From contig CAMKGM010000029.1 in NCBI GenBank assembly GCA_946412245.1, positions 1 through 36,555 of the forward strand: a DNA stretch of 36,555 nucleotides. The letters are read 5' to 3'. Below, one piece after another: positions 25,390-33,001 of this stretch. The position numbers were made by a program, and so were the translations under genes. This DNA comes from an uncultured Bacteroidales bacterium. GTDB lineage: Bacteria; Bacteroidota; Bacteroidia; Bacteroidales; Muribaculaceae. A model generated the notes under the pieces. That model did no database searches, had not been told where the DNA came from, and worked only from the letters and a program-made list of their open reading frames with translations. The stretch's first letter is position 1; every line of letters begins with the position of its first letter.

Positions 25390-27242
25390 ATCAGTTTGTC
25401 TTTAAATTCTGTCATAACATATATTGTGTCACCATCATCTTCAATGACGGCATCTTCAATCTTATTATAAGAGTAGTCGTTTATCCGTTCCAAAACAGAG
25501 CCAATCATAAGATGATGTTTTTGACAAAGTATCTCAACATCTTTTCTTGTCCACGATTCTTTCGTGAGTAGAGTTTTAAGTATATCCAAAAGTACATTGT
25601 TCTTTTGGCTCGCCGAGTCTGTTCCTTCATTATTTTCATCAAAGATGTCTGATAACAACTCTTGCGCCTGCTTTGTTTGCTTTTCAACCTTCGTAAGCCG
25701 ATCGTCGTTTAATGAAACTTGAAGATTATTGGCTATAGGAGCTTTATCAATAGTGTATTCTGTCACACCTGTTTCTTTCTCAATCGTAGCAAATTCTTCA
25801 CCTTCTGAAATGATTCGATGTATTTTAGTGTGTATATTTTGATAGTCAATATCAAATAATGAGATGGCAGAAGATGCTTGTGAAGGCAATTCAGAAACAA
25901 GAATATTGTATTCACTAATGCGATTAGCTATTCTTTTAAAGCAATTATTGATGCATTGATTAAAAAAACGTGAACTATATATATTACGAAAAAGTCGGAA
26001 ATTGAAAATAAAATCATAAAGAAGCAAAGAATAATTTTTAGGACTATTAATACAATATATTTCATAATGGGTATATTCTTCAGGTTTTATTATAGCTTCT
26101 TGAAGTTCTTTCCAATTATTCTTATATGACATTTTTAGCAATTCAGATTCCACCATATCTGCAAATTGTGAATAAAAAGAATCTGTCAGTAATTGTTTGG
26201 GTATAGAATCATTATAATTTAAAATACACATAATATTGCGACAGATATTATTCATGATACTGCCGTTATTGTTACTATTATATGGAGACAGGATTAATGC
26301 TTCACGGCATAATACTAGATGAGGAAGAAGATCCTTAGGCACTAATTCTTCCAATCTATTGACAAAAAATTTACTTACTGCTGCATCAATAAAATTAACA
26401 ATTTCTATGCAATACACATTCTCTTCTTGGCATTGAATATATAAGTTAACAGAACAATTTATAATTTCCAATCTATCTCTTTCGGTTGTTGTATCATCTA
26501 TGAACATTCTTAACTGAAGACCAAAAAGATAAAAAAGAAATGTTTCTAACGATATTTCTGATATTCTCTTATGTTCGGCCAGCCATTCAAGATATTCATA
26601 TCTATGAGTTGGATGCATATCCAAGTAACTACTAAATGGGACAATCTTTAATTTTTCTTTACTGATGGGTAAATCGTCATGAATAATTGTTCCATATAAT
26701 TTTGACAATTTATAATTTCTATTATATTCTAAATACTCACGGTGTCTAGGATTAATAGCCTTTATTTTTTTATAAGATTGAGGAATTTTAAAATAGTCGC
26801 CTATATAAAATAATCCTCTTGTCAATTTTAGGCCATGAACTTCAATCACATCACTAGCACACATCCAATAAAAAGGCTTCTTTGAATTACATTCTTTTAA
26901 TGCTTTTGAATGTCTTTCTTGAAATGACTTTATTGTAGTTTCTAAAGAATTTTTCTTAATATTGGGAAAATAAAAAGAGATTATTTGAATAAAAGAATCT
27001 CTATAATTATTATATTGTGATGCATGCTCAAGCCACCAATGAAACTTGTTCGCACTTTTATTGAGTGAATTCTCAAGTCGTTTGCAACTTTGTGCAAGGC
27101 CCTGCAGTGCCAATATGCGTTCTTTTGAAAGATTAAAAAACATAATCTTGTATTCTTTTCCTATTGGTTGTATACCAATTATAGGAGAAAAGAATAAACG
27201 TTCGAATATGCCTTGAATTTCTGTATACGTCAATTTTTTCAT
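25386..27242 (-). CDS. TerB-N/TerB-C domain protein
   Basis: A 618-residue protein. Residues about 125-250 match the TerB-N pattern: a beta-rich start (SDVIEVHGLKLTRGLFYIGD), then YEYLEWLAEHKR (about 215-226) and FLFYLFGLQLRMF (about 235-247). Residues about 545-615 match TerB-C: LLDILKTLLTKESWTRKDV, HHLMIGSVLERINDYSYNKI, and the acidic end AVIEDDGDTIYV. I could not identify a canonical TerB metal-binding domain in the middle, which is helical and hydrophobic. TerB-N/TerB-C proteins have been linked to DUF2791 ATPases and helicases in proposed DNA-processing defence complexes. It overlaps the AbiGi-like gene by one base (TAATG) and the ATPase gene by four. The first 120 residues are unassigned. 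Confidence 0.75.
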   Translation of the reverse strand: MKKLTYTEIQGIFERLFFSPIIGIQPIGKEYKIMFFNLSKERILALQGLAQSCKRLENSLNKSANKFHWWLEHASQYNNYRDSFIQIISFYFPNIKKNSLETTIKSFQERHSKALKECNSKKPFYWMCASDVIEVHGLKLTRGLFYIGDYFKIPQSYKKIKAINPRHREYLEYNRNYKLSKLYGTIIHDDLPISKEKLKIVPFSSYLDMHPTHRYEYLEWLAEHKRISEISLETFLFYLFGLQLRMFIDDTTTERDRLEIINCSVNLYIQCQEENVYCIEIVNFIDAAVSKFFVNRLEELVPKDLLPHLVLCREALILSPYNSNNNGSIMNNICRNIMCILNYNDSIPKQLLTDSFYSQFADMVESELLKMSYKNNWKELQEAIIKPEEYTHYEIYCINSPKNYSLLLYDFIFNFRLFRNIYSSRFFNQCINNCFKRIANRISEYNILVSELPSQASSAISLFDIDYQNIHTKIHRIISEGEEFATIEKETGVTEYTIDKAPIANNLQVSLNDDRLTKVEKQTKQAQELLSDIFDENNEGTDSASQKNNVLLDILKTLLTKESWTRKDVEILCQKHHLMIGSVLERINDYSYNKIEDAVIEDDGDTIYVMTEFKDKLI

Positions 27243-28168
27243 TAATAGTCCTTCTCAATTTGTTCAAAAGAAGTTATTTTACTAAGTAAATTCGTCCGCA
27301 TATAATTAGACAAATCACATCCAAGGATTTTCTTCTCTTTGTTGAGAAGAAAATGGATAATAGCATTTCTCTCCACCTCACTTGAAACAACGATATGATT
27401 AACTAGTGTAGTTATTTCAATGTCGTCAAGATGGAGATATAATTCACGTGGATAGTTATCATATAATTTCAACTTAAAGTTGTCAACCTGCTCTTTTGAC
27501 GCAAACTTCAACCACCCTAAATTAGGAGAAGGTCTATTACAATCAGGAATAATAATTCGCCATTCTCTTTCTCCTATATAATCATATCCGCACAAGTCTC
27601 TATATGGCTTGGAGAAACCGATAATACTGTCTATTGCATTTATATCCTTTATCTTCTCAGAATATTTCTCACGTATATCGGCTTTCATAATGAGATTTTT
27701 AAACTTCAACTCCTCTCTAGTGTTTTTAAGAGAGGCTTTGATTCCATTATTCGGTATCTCTCCACCCATAATTTGATTAATAAAATCATCTTTTTGAACA
27801 GATAGTTTTATCAATTGTTCATCAAAAATTGAGTGACACCTATATTGCACGGGATTCATAATATAATTTGTAGTGCTTATTGCCTCAATTAAAGCCTCAC
27901 GATTAAATCCTATCATATACTCACCATATTGATCCCGGTGCTTTTGAGTTCTAAGAAGTGGAATGTCACAAAAACAAATCATAGGTATTGCAATACCTTT
28001 GCATTTGATGACCTTATTTCCTTCCTTCAATACAATATCCCAGCCTTGTTTTGCTACTATTTCACCAAAAGGCTCATAGCAATAGCTAAATCTCAAGCCT
28101 TCTTCTAGAATTTGCTTAAAGACTTCAAATTCTTTTGTGAAATGAAATAATGAAGACGAATTTATCAT
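27242..28168 (-). CDS. AbiGi-like abortive infection protein
   Basis: A 308-residue protein, first in the operon. It resembles the AbiGi family (phage abortive infection, annotated as antitoxin): SLFHFTKEFEVFKQILEEGL (6-25), IAIPMICFCDIPL (about 59-71), YGEYMIGFNREAL (about 81-93), NPVQYRCH (about 105-112) and YIGEREWRIIIP (about 197-208). The partner toxin AbiGii is not found next to it; a TerB-N/C gene overlaps its stop codon instead. The opening HFT...IL..GL pattern and the late EREWR recall ADP-ribosyltransferase-like folds such as DarT and DUF2971, which is my inference only. It may be the effector or the sensor of the operon. It has its own promoter. Confidence 0.7.
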   Translation of the reverse strand: MINSSSLFHFTKEFEVFKQILEEGLRFSYCYEPFGEIVAKQGWDIVLKEGNKVIKCKGIAIPMICFCDIPLLRTQKHRDQYGEYMIGFNREALIEAISTTNYIMNPVQYRCHSIFDEQLIKLSVQKDDFINQIMGGEIPNNGIKASLKNTREELKFKNLIMKADIREKYSEKIKDINAIDSIIGFSKPYRDLCGYDYIGEREWRIIIPDCNRPSPNLGWLKFASKEQVDNFKLKLYDNYPRELYLHLDDIEITTLVNHIVVSSEVERNAIIHFLLNKEKKILGCDLSNYMRTNLLSKITSFEQIEKDY

Positions 28169-28209
28169 ATGGAAGGATTTTCTATATTTAATATGCCATA
28201 TTTTGACTA

Positions 28210-28241
28210 CAAATATACGATAAAATTTGGGATTATATGCC
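28210..28241 (-). promoter_or_regulatory. Promoter of the defence operon
   Basis: On the minus strand a TATATTTG -7 element (28210-28217) is preceded about 19 bases upstream by a TGGC-like -33 region. The leader to the ATG at 28168 would be about 37 bases and very AT-rich. Confidence 0.55.
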
Positions 28242-28906
28242 AGTCAAGATAAAAAGTGTAGCAAATTGTCCCTAAAGTTATCATTGTTTGCAAAAATTCT
28301 CGCGCACCAGCGTGCACCTTTATTATGATACACTTTCTCCAATGCATCTGCCGAAGGCAGACCTCTGATTATGCCTCTTTTGATGGAGCGTGCACCTGTA
28401 TAGCCAAGAAGCCCTCGTGAGGGTGCCCTTTGAGAGTGCCCCCCCAGTACCACGATTACAGCTATATGTCAGGAAAGCAACTGGCGGTAAAGCGCATCAT
28501 CCAACAGCGTCGCCGCCGGCGTCCCCCTTTGCTTACCGCACACTAATAGATTAATATTTTTAGCGCGCTAGCGCTTTAATTTTAAGTGAGCAGCACGTCC
28601 AAATATAATCCGTAGTCTATTCACTGTGTAATTCCCCTTGCGTAACCACCCTTTGTCCATTATCTTTGCCGCACAACCACGTTCATTGATATTATTACAT
28701 ACCCCAACCTCTCTCGGAAGTACGCAAAACGCTACGAAAGTACACAGTATTCCCACGAAAGCGGTACAATAACTGACGAAAGCAGTATGACATCAAAAAT
28801 ACTACATACTTCTGAAAATCAGTAAGTTACTTGAAAAATGCCCGAATTTTTCCCTCTTTTCCCCGTAAATTCCCGCTTCCACACCGTCTCAATCCCCAAA
28901 ATGCTT

Positions 28907-28930
28907 AATCCCAATGACCGATTTGGGTTT
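28907..28930. repeat. Dispersed hairpin repeat, copy 3
   Basis: AATCCCAATGACCGATTTGG then GTTT, three bases after the stop of the MATE gene (minus strand). CCCAA pairs with TTGGG around ATGACCGA-type loop sequence. Confidence 0.65.
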
Positions 28931-28933
28931 CGT

Positions 28934-30319
28934 CTATTTGATTACTTGACTATTCGATTCTGAAGTCTGTTTTATCTTGATATTGTTGTGGAGCATGAAG
29001 GCGGCGATGGTGAGGCAGGTGATGAGTTCGGCAGTGGTAATGGTGAGCCACAGGCCGGGAATGCCGAGCAACAGGGGGAGCACGATAAAGCAGGGTACAA
29101 GCACTACGAATCCTCGCAACAACATGAATGTGATGGCGGGTTTCGGGTGTTCGATACTCTGGAAAAAGCCGATGAGCACTAGGTTGAGCGTGAAAAAGAG
29201 AAAACTTGCCGCCAAGTAGGGGAATCCCTCGTCGGCAATCCTGAAGGCATTTGTAGTTGGCTCAAGAAATAGAGAAATGATGGGCGAGCGCAAGAAAATG
29301 CCTCCCAGTGTCAATAACAGGCCACAGATGATGGCAAGTACCAGTGAGAGGCGTAGCGTCTTGAGGATACGCGCCCGATCGCCCAGACCGTGGTTGTAAC
29401 TCACAATGGGGAGCGACGTCTGCGAGATGGCGTTGCCAAACATGAACACTAGCGGGAACAGATAGCATGCCACACTGAAGGCGGCTACACCGTCTTCGTG
29501 CAGATATTTCATGAACATGAAGTTGCCTGTAGTCATGAGGCATGAGATAGCCGCTTCGCCTATGAAAGTAGACAGTCCCAGCTTGCTCATGTAGCCCACA
29601 TTACGCAGGGTGAGTCGCATGCTCTTGCGCGATGTCTTGAGTCGGTAGAAGTGTAGGTTCTTGGAAAACCGCGTGAGATAGATGATGACCAAGGCGGCTC
29701 CTACTGTGGCAGAGATTGACGAGGCGATGGCGGCACCCTTGATGCCCATATTCAGCGGAAAGACGAACAGCCAGTCGAGGAAAATGTTGAGCACAGAGCC
29801 TATGATGTTGGCCCACATGGCAAACTTGGGTGCACCGTCGAGCCTGATGACAAACATGCCCACAATTTCAATCATCACCATCACAAGGCAGGGCGACACC
29901 CACACGAGATAGTCGGTAACGAGCGGCATGAGCCGTTCCGACCCACCAAAGAGCATGCACACTTGCCGTGGGAAGAAGATGGATAGCAGCATGAGCACTG
30001 TGGTAATCAGCAGCGATACGCCGAAGGCTTGTGTCATGTTGATGCAGGCGGCCTTCTTGCTGCCTCGGGCCAGATGGATGGCGGCCACAACCGAGACACC
30101 TGTGCCAAACATGAGAGCTGTGGCTGTGGCAAGCAGGAAGATAGGGGCAGCAATGTTGACTGCAGCCAGGGCATCACTGCCCACGCCCTGACCCACAAAA
30201 ATGCCGTCGGCCAGGTTGAACATGGCCGTGAACAGAAATCCCATGAGTGTGGGGATGAACATCTTCACGAAGAGCGAGGGGATGTTCATCTTGCCGAAGT
30301 CAATGCTGTCTCTCTGCAT
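28934..30319 (-). CDS. MATE family efflux transporter
   Basis: A 461-residue inner membrane protein with about 12 hydrophobic segments in two halves. Visible marks are the N-terminal FVKMFIPTLMGFLFTAMFNLADGIFVGQGVG, split here by helix breaks, the LAAVNIAAPIFLLATATALMFGTG region, and the second-half start SKLGLSTFIGEAAISCLMTT with FGNAISQTSLPIVSYNHGLG. MATE proteins export cationic compounds or drugs using sodium or proton gradients. The substrate is unknown. It lies nine bases after the nitrilase-family gene and is last of a three-gene minus-strand unit. Confidence 0.9.
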   Translation of the reverse strand: MQRDSIDFGKMNIPSLFVKMFIPTLMGFLFTAMFNLADGIFVGQGVGSDALAAVNIAAPIFLLATATALMFGTGVSVVAAIHLARGSKKAACINMTQAFGVSLLITTVLMLLSIFFPRQVCMLFGGSERLMPLVTDYLVWVSPCLVMVMIEIVGMFVIRLDGAPKFAMWANIIGSVLNIFLDWLFVFPLNMGIKGAAIASSISATVGAALVIIYLTRFSKNLHFYRLKTSRKSMRLTLRNVGYMSKLGLSTFIGEAAISCLMTTGNFMFMKYLHEDGVAAFSVACYLFPLVFMFGNAISQTSLPIVSYNHGLGDRARILKTLRLSLVLAIICGLLLTLGGIFLRSPIISLFLEPTTNAFRIADEGFPYLAASFLFFTLNLVLIGFFQSIEHPKPAITFMLLRGFVVLVPCFIVLPLLLGIPGLWLTITTAELITCLTIAAFMLHNNIKIKQTSESNSQVIK

Positions 30320-30328
30320 GAGTGGCGG

Positions 30329-31129
30329 TTACAGAATTTTGAAAGGGTCGGCGTCGCGCCAGGCGGGGAATTTCTCGCGGAAGCGTGCCAGCGGGGCGGG
30401 CGAGAGGTCGGCAGCGATGATGGGGCTGGTGCCACGCTGGGTGATGACCTTGCCCTTGAAGTCGATGATGAGCGATGAGCCTTCGCTGTACTCGATGCCC
30501 TGCGGATCGGTGCCGCAGCGGTTCACACCGCACACATAGCACTCGTTCTCAATGGCGCGAGCGAGCAGCAGGGTGCGCCAAGCATTCTCGCGAGCCTTGG
30601 GCCAGTTGGCTACGACGATGAGCAGGTCGTAAGCGTTATTGACGTTGCGAATGAACACGGGGAATCGCAGGTCGTAGCACACAATGAGCTTGATGTTGAA
30701 GCCGCGGTAGCGGATGATAGGTGCCTGTTTGTCAACCCCTTGTTTGTAGGTCTTGTCCTCACCACCGAAGGCGAAGAGGTGCCGCTTGTCGTAGAAAGTG
30801 TCTTCGCCGTTAGGCTCAATAAAAAAGGCACGGTTGAACAGTTGGCCGGCCGTGTGGGCCAGGAAGGTGCCGGTGAAAGCCACATGATACTCGTTGGCAA
30901 GCTGATGCAGAGTGCTCATGGTCTCGCCGGTGTTGCGCTCGGCCAGGCTGGCTGCCAGGTCGCGGTCGTCGATGATGAAACCGGTGGTGAAGAGTTCGGG
31001 AAGGATGACGAGGTCGGTGTCCTCGGGCATATTGCGCAGGTTGCGTTTGAGTTGTTCCAAGTTGGCGGCTTTGTCGGCCCAAATGATGTTGTCTTCAAAA
31101 ATCGAGACTCTGAGGTTGCGTGAGAACAT
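30329..31129 (-). CDS. Nitrilase-superfamily omega-amidase (YafV-like)
   Basis: A 266-residue cytosolic enzyme. The catalytic triad is visible: Glu in LVILPELFTTGF, Lys in FYDKRHLFAFGGE and Cys in IVCYDLRFPVFIRN. CYDLRFPV is the form seen in YafV/omega-amidase proteins, which hydrolyse alpha-ketoglutaramate or alpha-ketosuccinamate and so clean up transaminase products. Length fits the family. The start at 31129 (MFSRNLRVSI) is chosen because the longer frame (to 31198) would overlap the acyltransferase gene and adds no conserved sequence. It is the second gene of the acyltransferase-amidase-MATE unit. Confidence 0.87.
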   Translation of the reverse strand: MFSRNLRVSIFEDNIIWADKAANLEQLKRNLRNMPEDTDLVILPELFTTGFIIDDRDLAASLAERNTGETMSTLHQLANEYHVAFTGTFLAHTAGQLFNRAFFIEPNGEDTFYDKRHLFAFGGEDKTYKQGVDKQAPIIRYRGFNIKLIVCYDLRFPVFIRNVNNAYDLLIVVANWPKARENAWRTLLLARAIENECYVCGVNRCGTDPQGIEYSEGSSLIIDFKGKVITQRGTSPIIAADLSPAPLARFREKFPAWRDADPFKIL

Positions 31130-31160
31130 GATGGTGTGTGGGGTGTTGAAATGAAAAAAA

Positions 31161-31709
31161 TTAAAGTCCGGTGGTGAATTTCTCGGGTCGTAGGCCACTG
31201 CAGGGCGCCTGGTCGTAGTATCGTTTCACCGTGAGCAGGTCGGCCTCGACATCACCGGTGAGGGTCAAAGTGCGGTCAATGCACACGATGTGGTTTTTGT
31301 AGTCGAAGTAGGCGAGGATAAGGGGCACTTGCGCCTGCTGAGCTATGTGCAGGAAACCCTTGTGCCAGTTGGGATTGGGGCTGCGGGTGCCTTCAGGGGT
31401 GACGGCGACTGAAAGTCGGTCGCGCCGAGCGAACTCATCGACGACGCTTTGGGTCACATGGGTGCTCTTGCCCTGCACCACGGGAATGCCTCCGAGCGCT
31501 CGCATGATGTAGCCCAGCGGGAAGAAGAACCAGGTCTTCTTCATCAGGAAAGAGGCGGTTTTGCCAATGGAGCGGATGCAGAGTTCGCCCAGAATGAAGT
31601 CCCAGTTGCTGGTGTGTGGCGCGACGCATATCACGCACTTGTCGGGAATTTCAGTGTTGAGCTTGAAATTCCAGTGTTTCCACTTGAGTATGCGTGCGGC
31701 AAGATTCAT
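31161..31709 (-). CDS. PlsC-like acyltransferase
   Basis: A 182-residue protein of the lysophosphatidic acid acyltransferase family. The catalytic HX4D motif is in APHTSNWDF (about 31-39), and the substrate-phosphate motif is in TPEGTRSPNP (about 103-112), with IPVVQG between them. It probably moves an acyl chain from acyl-ACP or acyl-CoA onto a lipid at the inner membrane. It is shorter than classic PlsC, so the exact acceptor is uncertain. It lies 31 bases before the amidase gene. Confidence 0.82.
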   Translation of the reverse strand: MNLAARILKWKHWNFKLNTEIPDKCVICVAPHTSNWDFILGELCIRSIGKTASFLMKKTWFFFPLGYIMRALGGIPVVQGKSTHVTQSVVDEFARRDRLSVAVTPEGTRSPNPNWHKGFLHIAQQAQVPLILAYFDYKNHIVCIDRTLTLTGDVEADLLTVKRYYDQAPCSGLRPEKFTTGL

Positions 31710-31724
31710 CAGAGTAGGGCAGAG

Positions 31725-31771
31725 TGAAAAAGAAAGAGGCCCCGACGCACCCCGCAGCAGTGCGCGGGGTG
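31725..31771 (-). terminator. Terminator of the small basic protein gene
   Basis: An 8-bp GC-rich stem (CACCCCGC at 31748-31755 with GCGGGGTG at 31764-31771) lies about 30 bases after the stop. On the minus strand it is followed, after a GC-rich step, by CTCTTTCTTTTTC. The T-run is displaced by about 12 bases. Confidence 0.5.
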
Positions 31772-31801
31772 GTAGCGAAGCCGTAATGTGTTCGTGTTAT
31801 G

Positions 31802-32131
31802 TTATTTCTTGGGAGTGAGTGCGTTCATCTCAGCAGCAATCTTGGCAGCCTCGGTCTTCATGTACTCAGAGATAGACTTGGTGGCCTGCTTGAAGTAGTT
31901 GCGGCGAGCTTTCTTGTATTCGCGGCCGTTGGCAAAGTCCTTGCGGGTTCTGTCGTAGCTCACGGTAACACGGTTGACAGCCTCTTCTTGAAGCATTGCG
32001 ATATTGAGGATGATGTTGTCCCACTTCTCGATGTCGGCATCTTGAAGGATAGACTCAGCGAAGATGCACTGGCCTGCCATGTTGCCGCAGGCGTAGCGGA
32101 TAGCTTTCTTGAGATTTCTTTTGTTAGCCAT
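31802..32131 (-). CDS. Small basic protein of unknown function
   Basis: A 109-residue protein, rich in Lys and Arg (MANKRNLKKAIRYACGNMAG at the start; RTRKDFANGREYKKARRNYF in the middle). It looks all-helical, with no signal peptide or membrane segment. I do not recognise a named family. The reading frame stays open for another 140 codons upstream, but that part runs antisense into the DUF2284 gene and across its own promoter, so the ATG at 32131 is used. A -7 element (32162-32169) and a terminator-like hairpin frame it as a single-gene unit. Nucleic-acid binding is possible from the charge but not shown. Confidence 0.7.
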   Translation of the reverse strand: MANKRNLKKAIRYACGNMAGQCIFAESILQDADIEKWDNIILNIAMLQEEAVNRVTVSYDRTRKDFANGREYKKARRNYFKQATKSISEYMKTEAAKIAAEMNALTPKK

Positions 32132-32161
32132 AATAAAAAATGTGTTTAGAAAAATATTTAT

Positions 32162-32169
32162 GCAAAGAT
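32162..32169 (-). promoter_or_regulatory. -7 element for the small basic protein gene
   Basis: TATCTTTG on the minus strand, 30 bases before the ATG at 32131. No convincing -33 element was found. It is divergent from the DUF2284 promoter, 24 bases away. Confidence 0.55.
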
Positions 32170-32193
32170 AAATAAAAAATCGCAGATTATATC

Positions 32194-32201
32194 TAATTTT
32201 G
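32194..32201 (+). promoter_or_regulatory. -7 element for the DUF2284 gene
   Basis: TAATTTTG ends only two bases before the ATG at 32204. Transcription would start at or inside this codon, so the working start may be a later ATG (32219 or 32222). Confidence 0.55.
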
Positions 32202-32203
32202 CT

Positions 32204-32830
32204 ATGAAAACAACAAAAATGATGAAGGCAAATGTTAAGCATTACATGAAGGTGTTGGAGGTCAGCGACTATGTGGCCCTGTGCCATGAGCCGGAACTGA
32301 CCGAGCAAGCGTGCCGTGCGTGCCGCAACTATGGGCGCTGCTGGACGTGCCCGCCGTTTGACTACGATGTGCTGTCGCGCGTGCGCCGCTATGCATGGGT
32401 ATTGGTTGTGGGTGCGCAGATTGTTCCCGATGAGGCTCTGCGCAACAGTCCGTCGAGTCCCACGGAGCGTAACGAACTGGCGCGGCGACTCATTGAGATG
32501 GCATGGAAGCAATGTACTGAGCCGATGATGCGTGCGATGGAGCGCAAGCATGCCGACAGCCGGTTGCTGTGCGGTTTCTTTGCGTGCGGGGAGTGCTCAG
32601 CGCATTGCGCGCGCATTGACGGACGGCCGTGTCGGCATCCTGAACTGATGCGACCGTCGCTCGAGGCCTACGGGTTTGATGTGACCCGGACGACGAGCGA
32701 GTTGCTGGGCTTGGAGCTGAAGTGGGGCGTGGAGAACGCGTTGCCGGAGTACACCACGCTGGTGACCGCCCTGCTCACGCATGAGCGTCCCGAGGAGCCT
32801 GCTGCGGAGCGTTGGGAACTCACCCTGTGA
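32204..32830 (+). CDS. DUF2284 predicted metal-binding protein
   Basis: A 208-residue cysteine-rich protein. Marks of the DUF2284 family are CRACRNYGRCWTCPPFD (about 38-54), where the cysteines should bind metal, and a second set GFFACGECSAHCARIDGRPC (about 123-142) followed by RPSLEAYGFDVTRT (about 149-162). The reaction is unknown; the cysteine spacing would suit a zinc or iron-sulfur site. It stands alone on the plus strand between minus-strand genes. The start at 32204 is uncertain because the promoter -7 element ends two bases before it; the ATGs at 32219 and 32222 lose only six or so residues that show no conservation. Confidence 0.82.
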   Translation: MKTTKMMKANVKHYMKVLEVSDYVALCHEPELTEQACRACRNYGRCWTCPPFDYDVLSRVRRYAWVLVVGAQIVPDEALRNSPSSPTERNELARRLIEMAWKQCTEPMMRAMERKHADSRLLCGFFACGECSAHCARIDGRPCRHPELMRPSLEAYGFDVTRTTSELLGLELKWGVENALPEYTTLVTALLTHERPEEPAAERWELTL

Positions 32831-32883
32831 TTCTAATCATTCAAGTTCCTCAAGAGATAGGCCCTTTGGGAGCTTGAGTGGTG

Positions 32884-32923
32884 AAAAAAGAGCAGCCTGC
32901 AGGCTTGTGGGCGCGCAGGCTGC
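32884..32923 (-). terminator. Terminator of the outer membrane protein gene
   Basis: A 9-bp stem (GCAGCCTGC at 32892-32900 with GCAGGCTGC at 32915-32923) is followed on the minus strand by TCTTTTTTC. It lies about 80 bases after the stop of the FadL-like gene. Confidence 0.78.
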
Positions 32924-33001
32924 CGGAAAACTAGTATTTTTAAACGTCAATTTCTTGCGTTTGAAGTATGCAACCGGTGATTGCATACTTGGTACTTGCT
33001 A

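Larger units (their letters stand above)
28169..28933. other. 765-base non-coding stretch at the right side of the island
   Basis: Apart from the operon promoter, no gene is supported here. Two small minus-strand frames (28244-28453 and 28568-28756) have the look of repeated intergenic sequence rather than proteins. Seen directly: an 11-base direct repeat AGCGTGCACCT (28309-28319 and 28387-28397), a TCTGCC GAA GGCAGA hairpin (28347-28361), a near-palindrome AGCGCGCTAGCGCT near 28562-28575, and the dispersed hairpin repeat at the right end. The composition is mixed, unlike the island. It may be the scar of past insertions. Confidence 0.5.

Noticed and set aside
21881-28168. Full BREX system
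   Set aside because: Only BrxD-like and BrxHI-like proteins are present; no PglX methylase, PglZ phosphatase or BrxC/PglY is seen.
28244-28453. Minus-strand frame of 69 residues in the right junction
   Set aside because: Overlaps the direct repeats and hairpins; looks like recurring intergenic sequence translated by chance. No domain recognised.
28568-28756. Minus-strand frame of 62 residues in the right junction
   Set aside because: No signal, domain or promoter; composition like non-coding sequence.
32132-32551. N-terminal extension of the small basic protein to 249 residues
   Set aside because: It crosses the gene's own -7 element and lies antisense to the DUF2284 gene.
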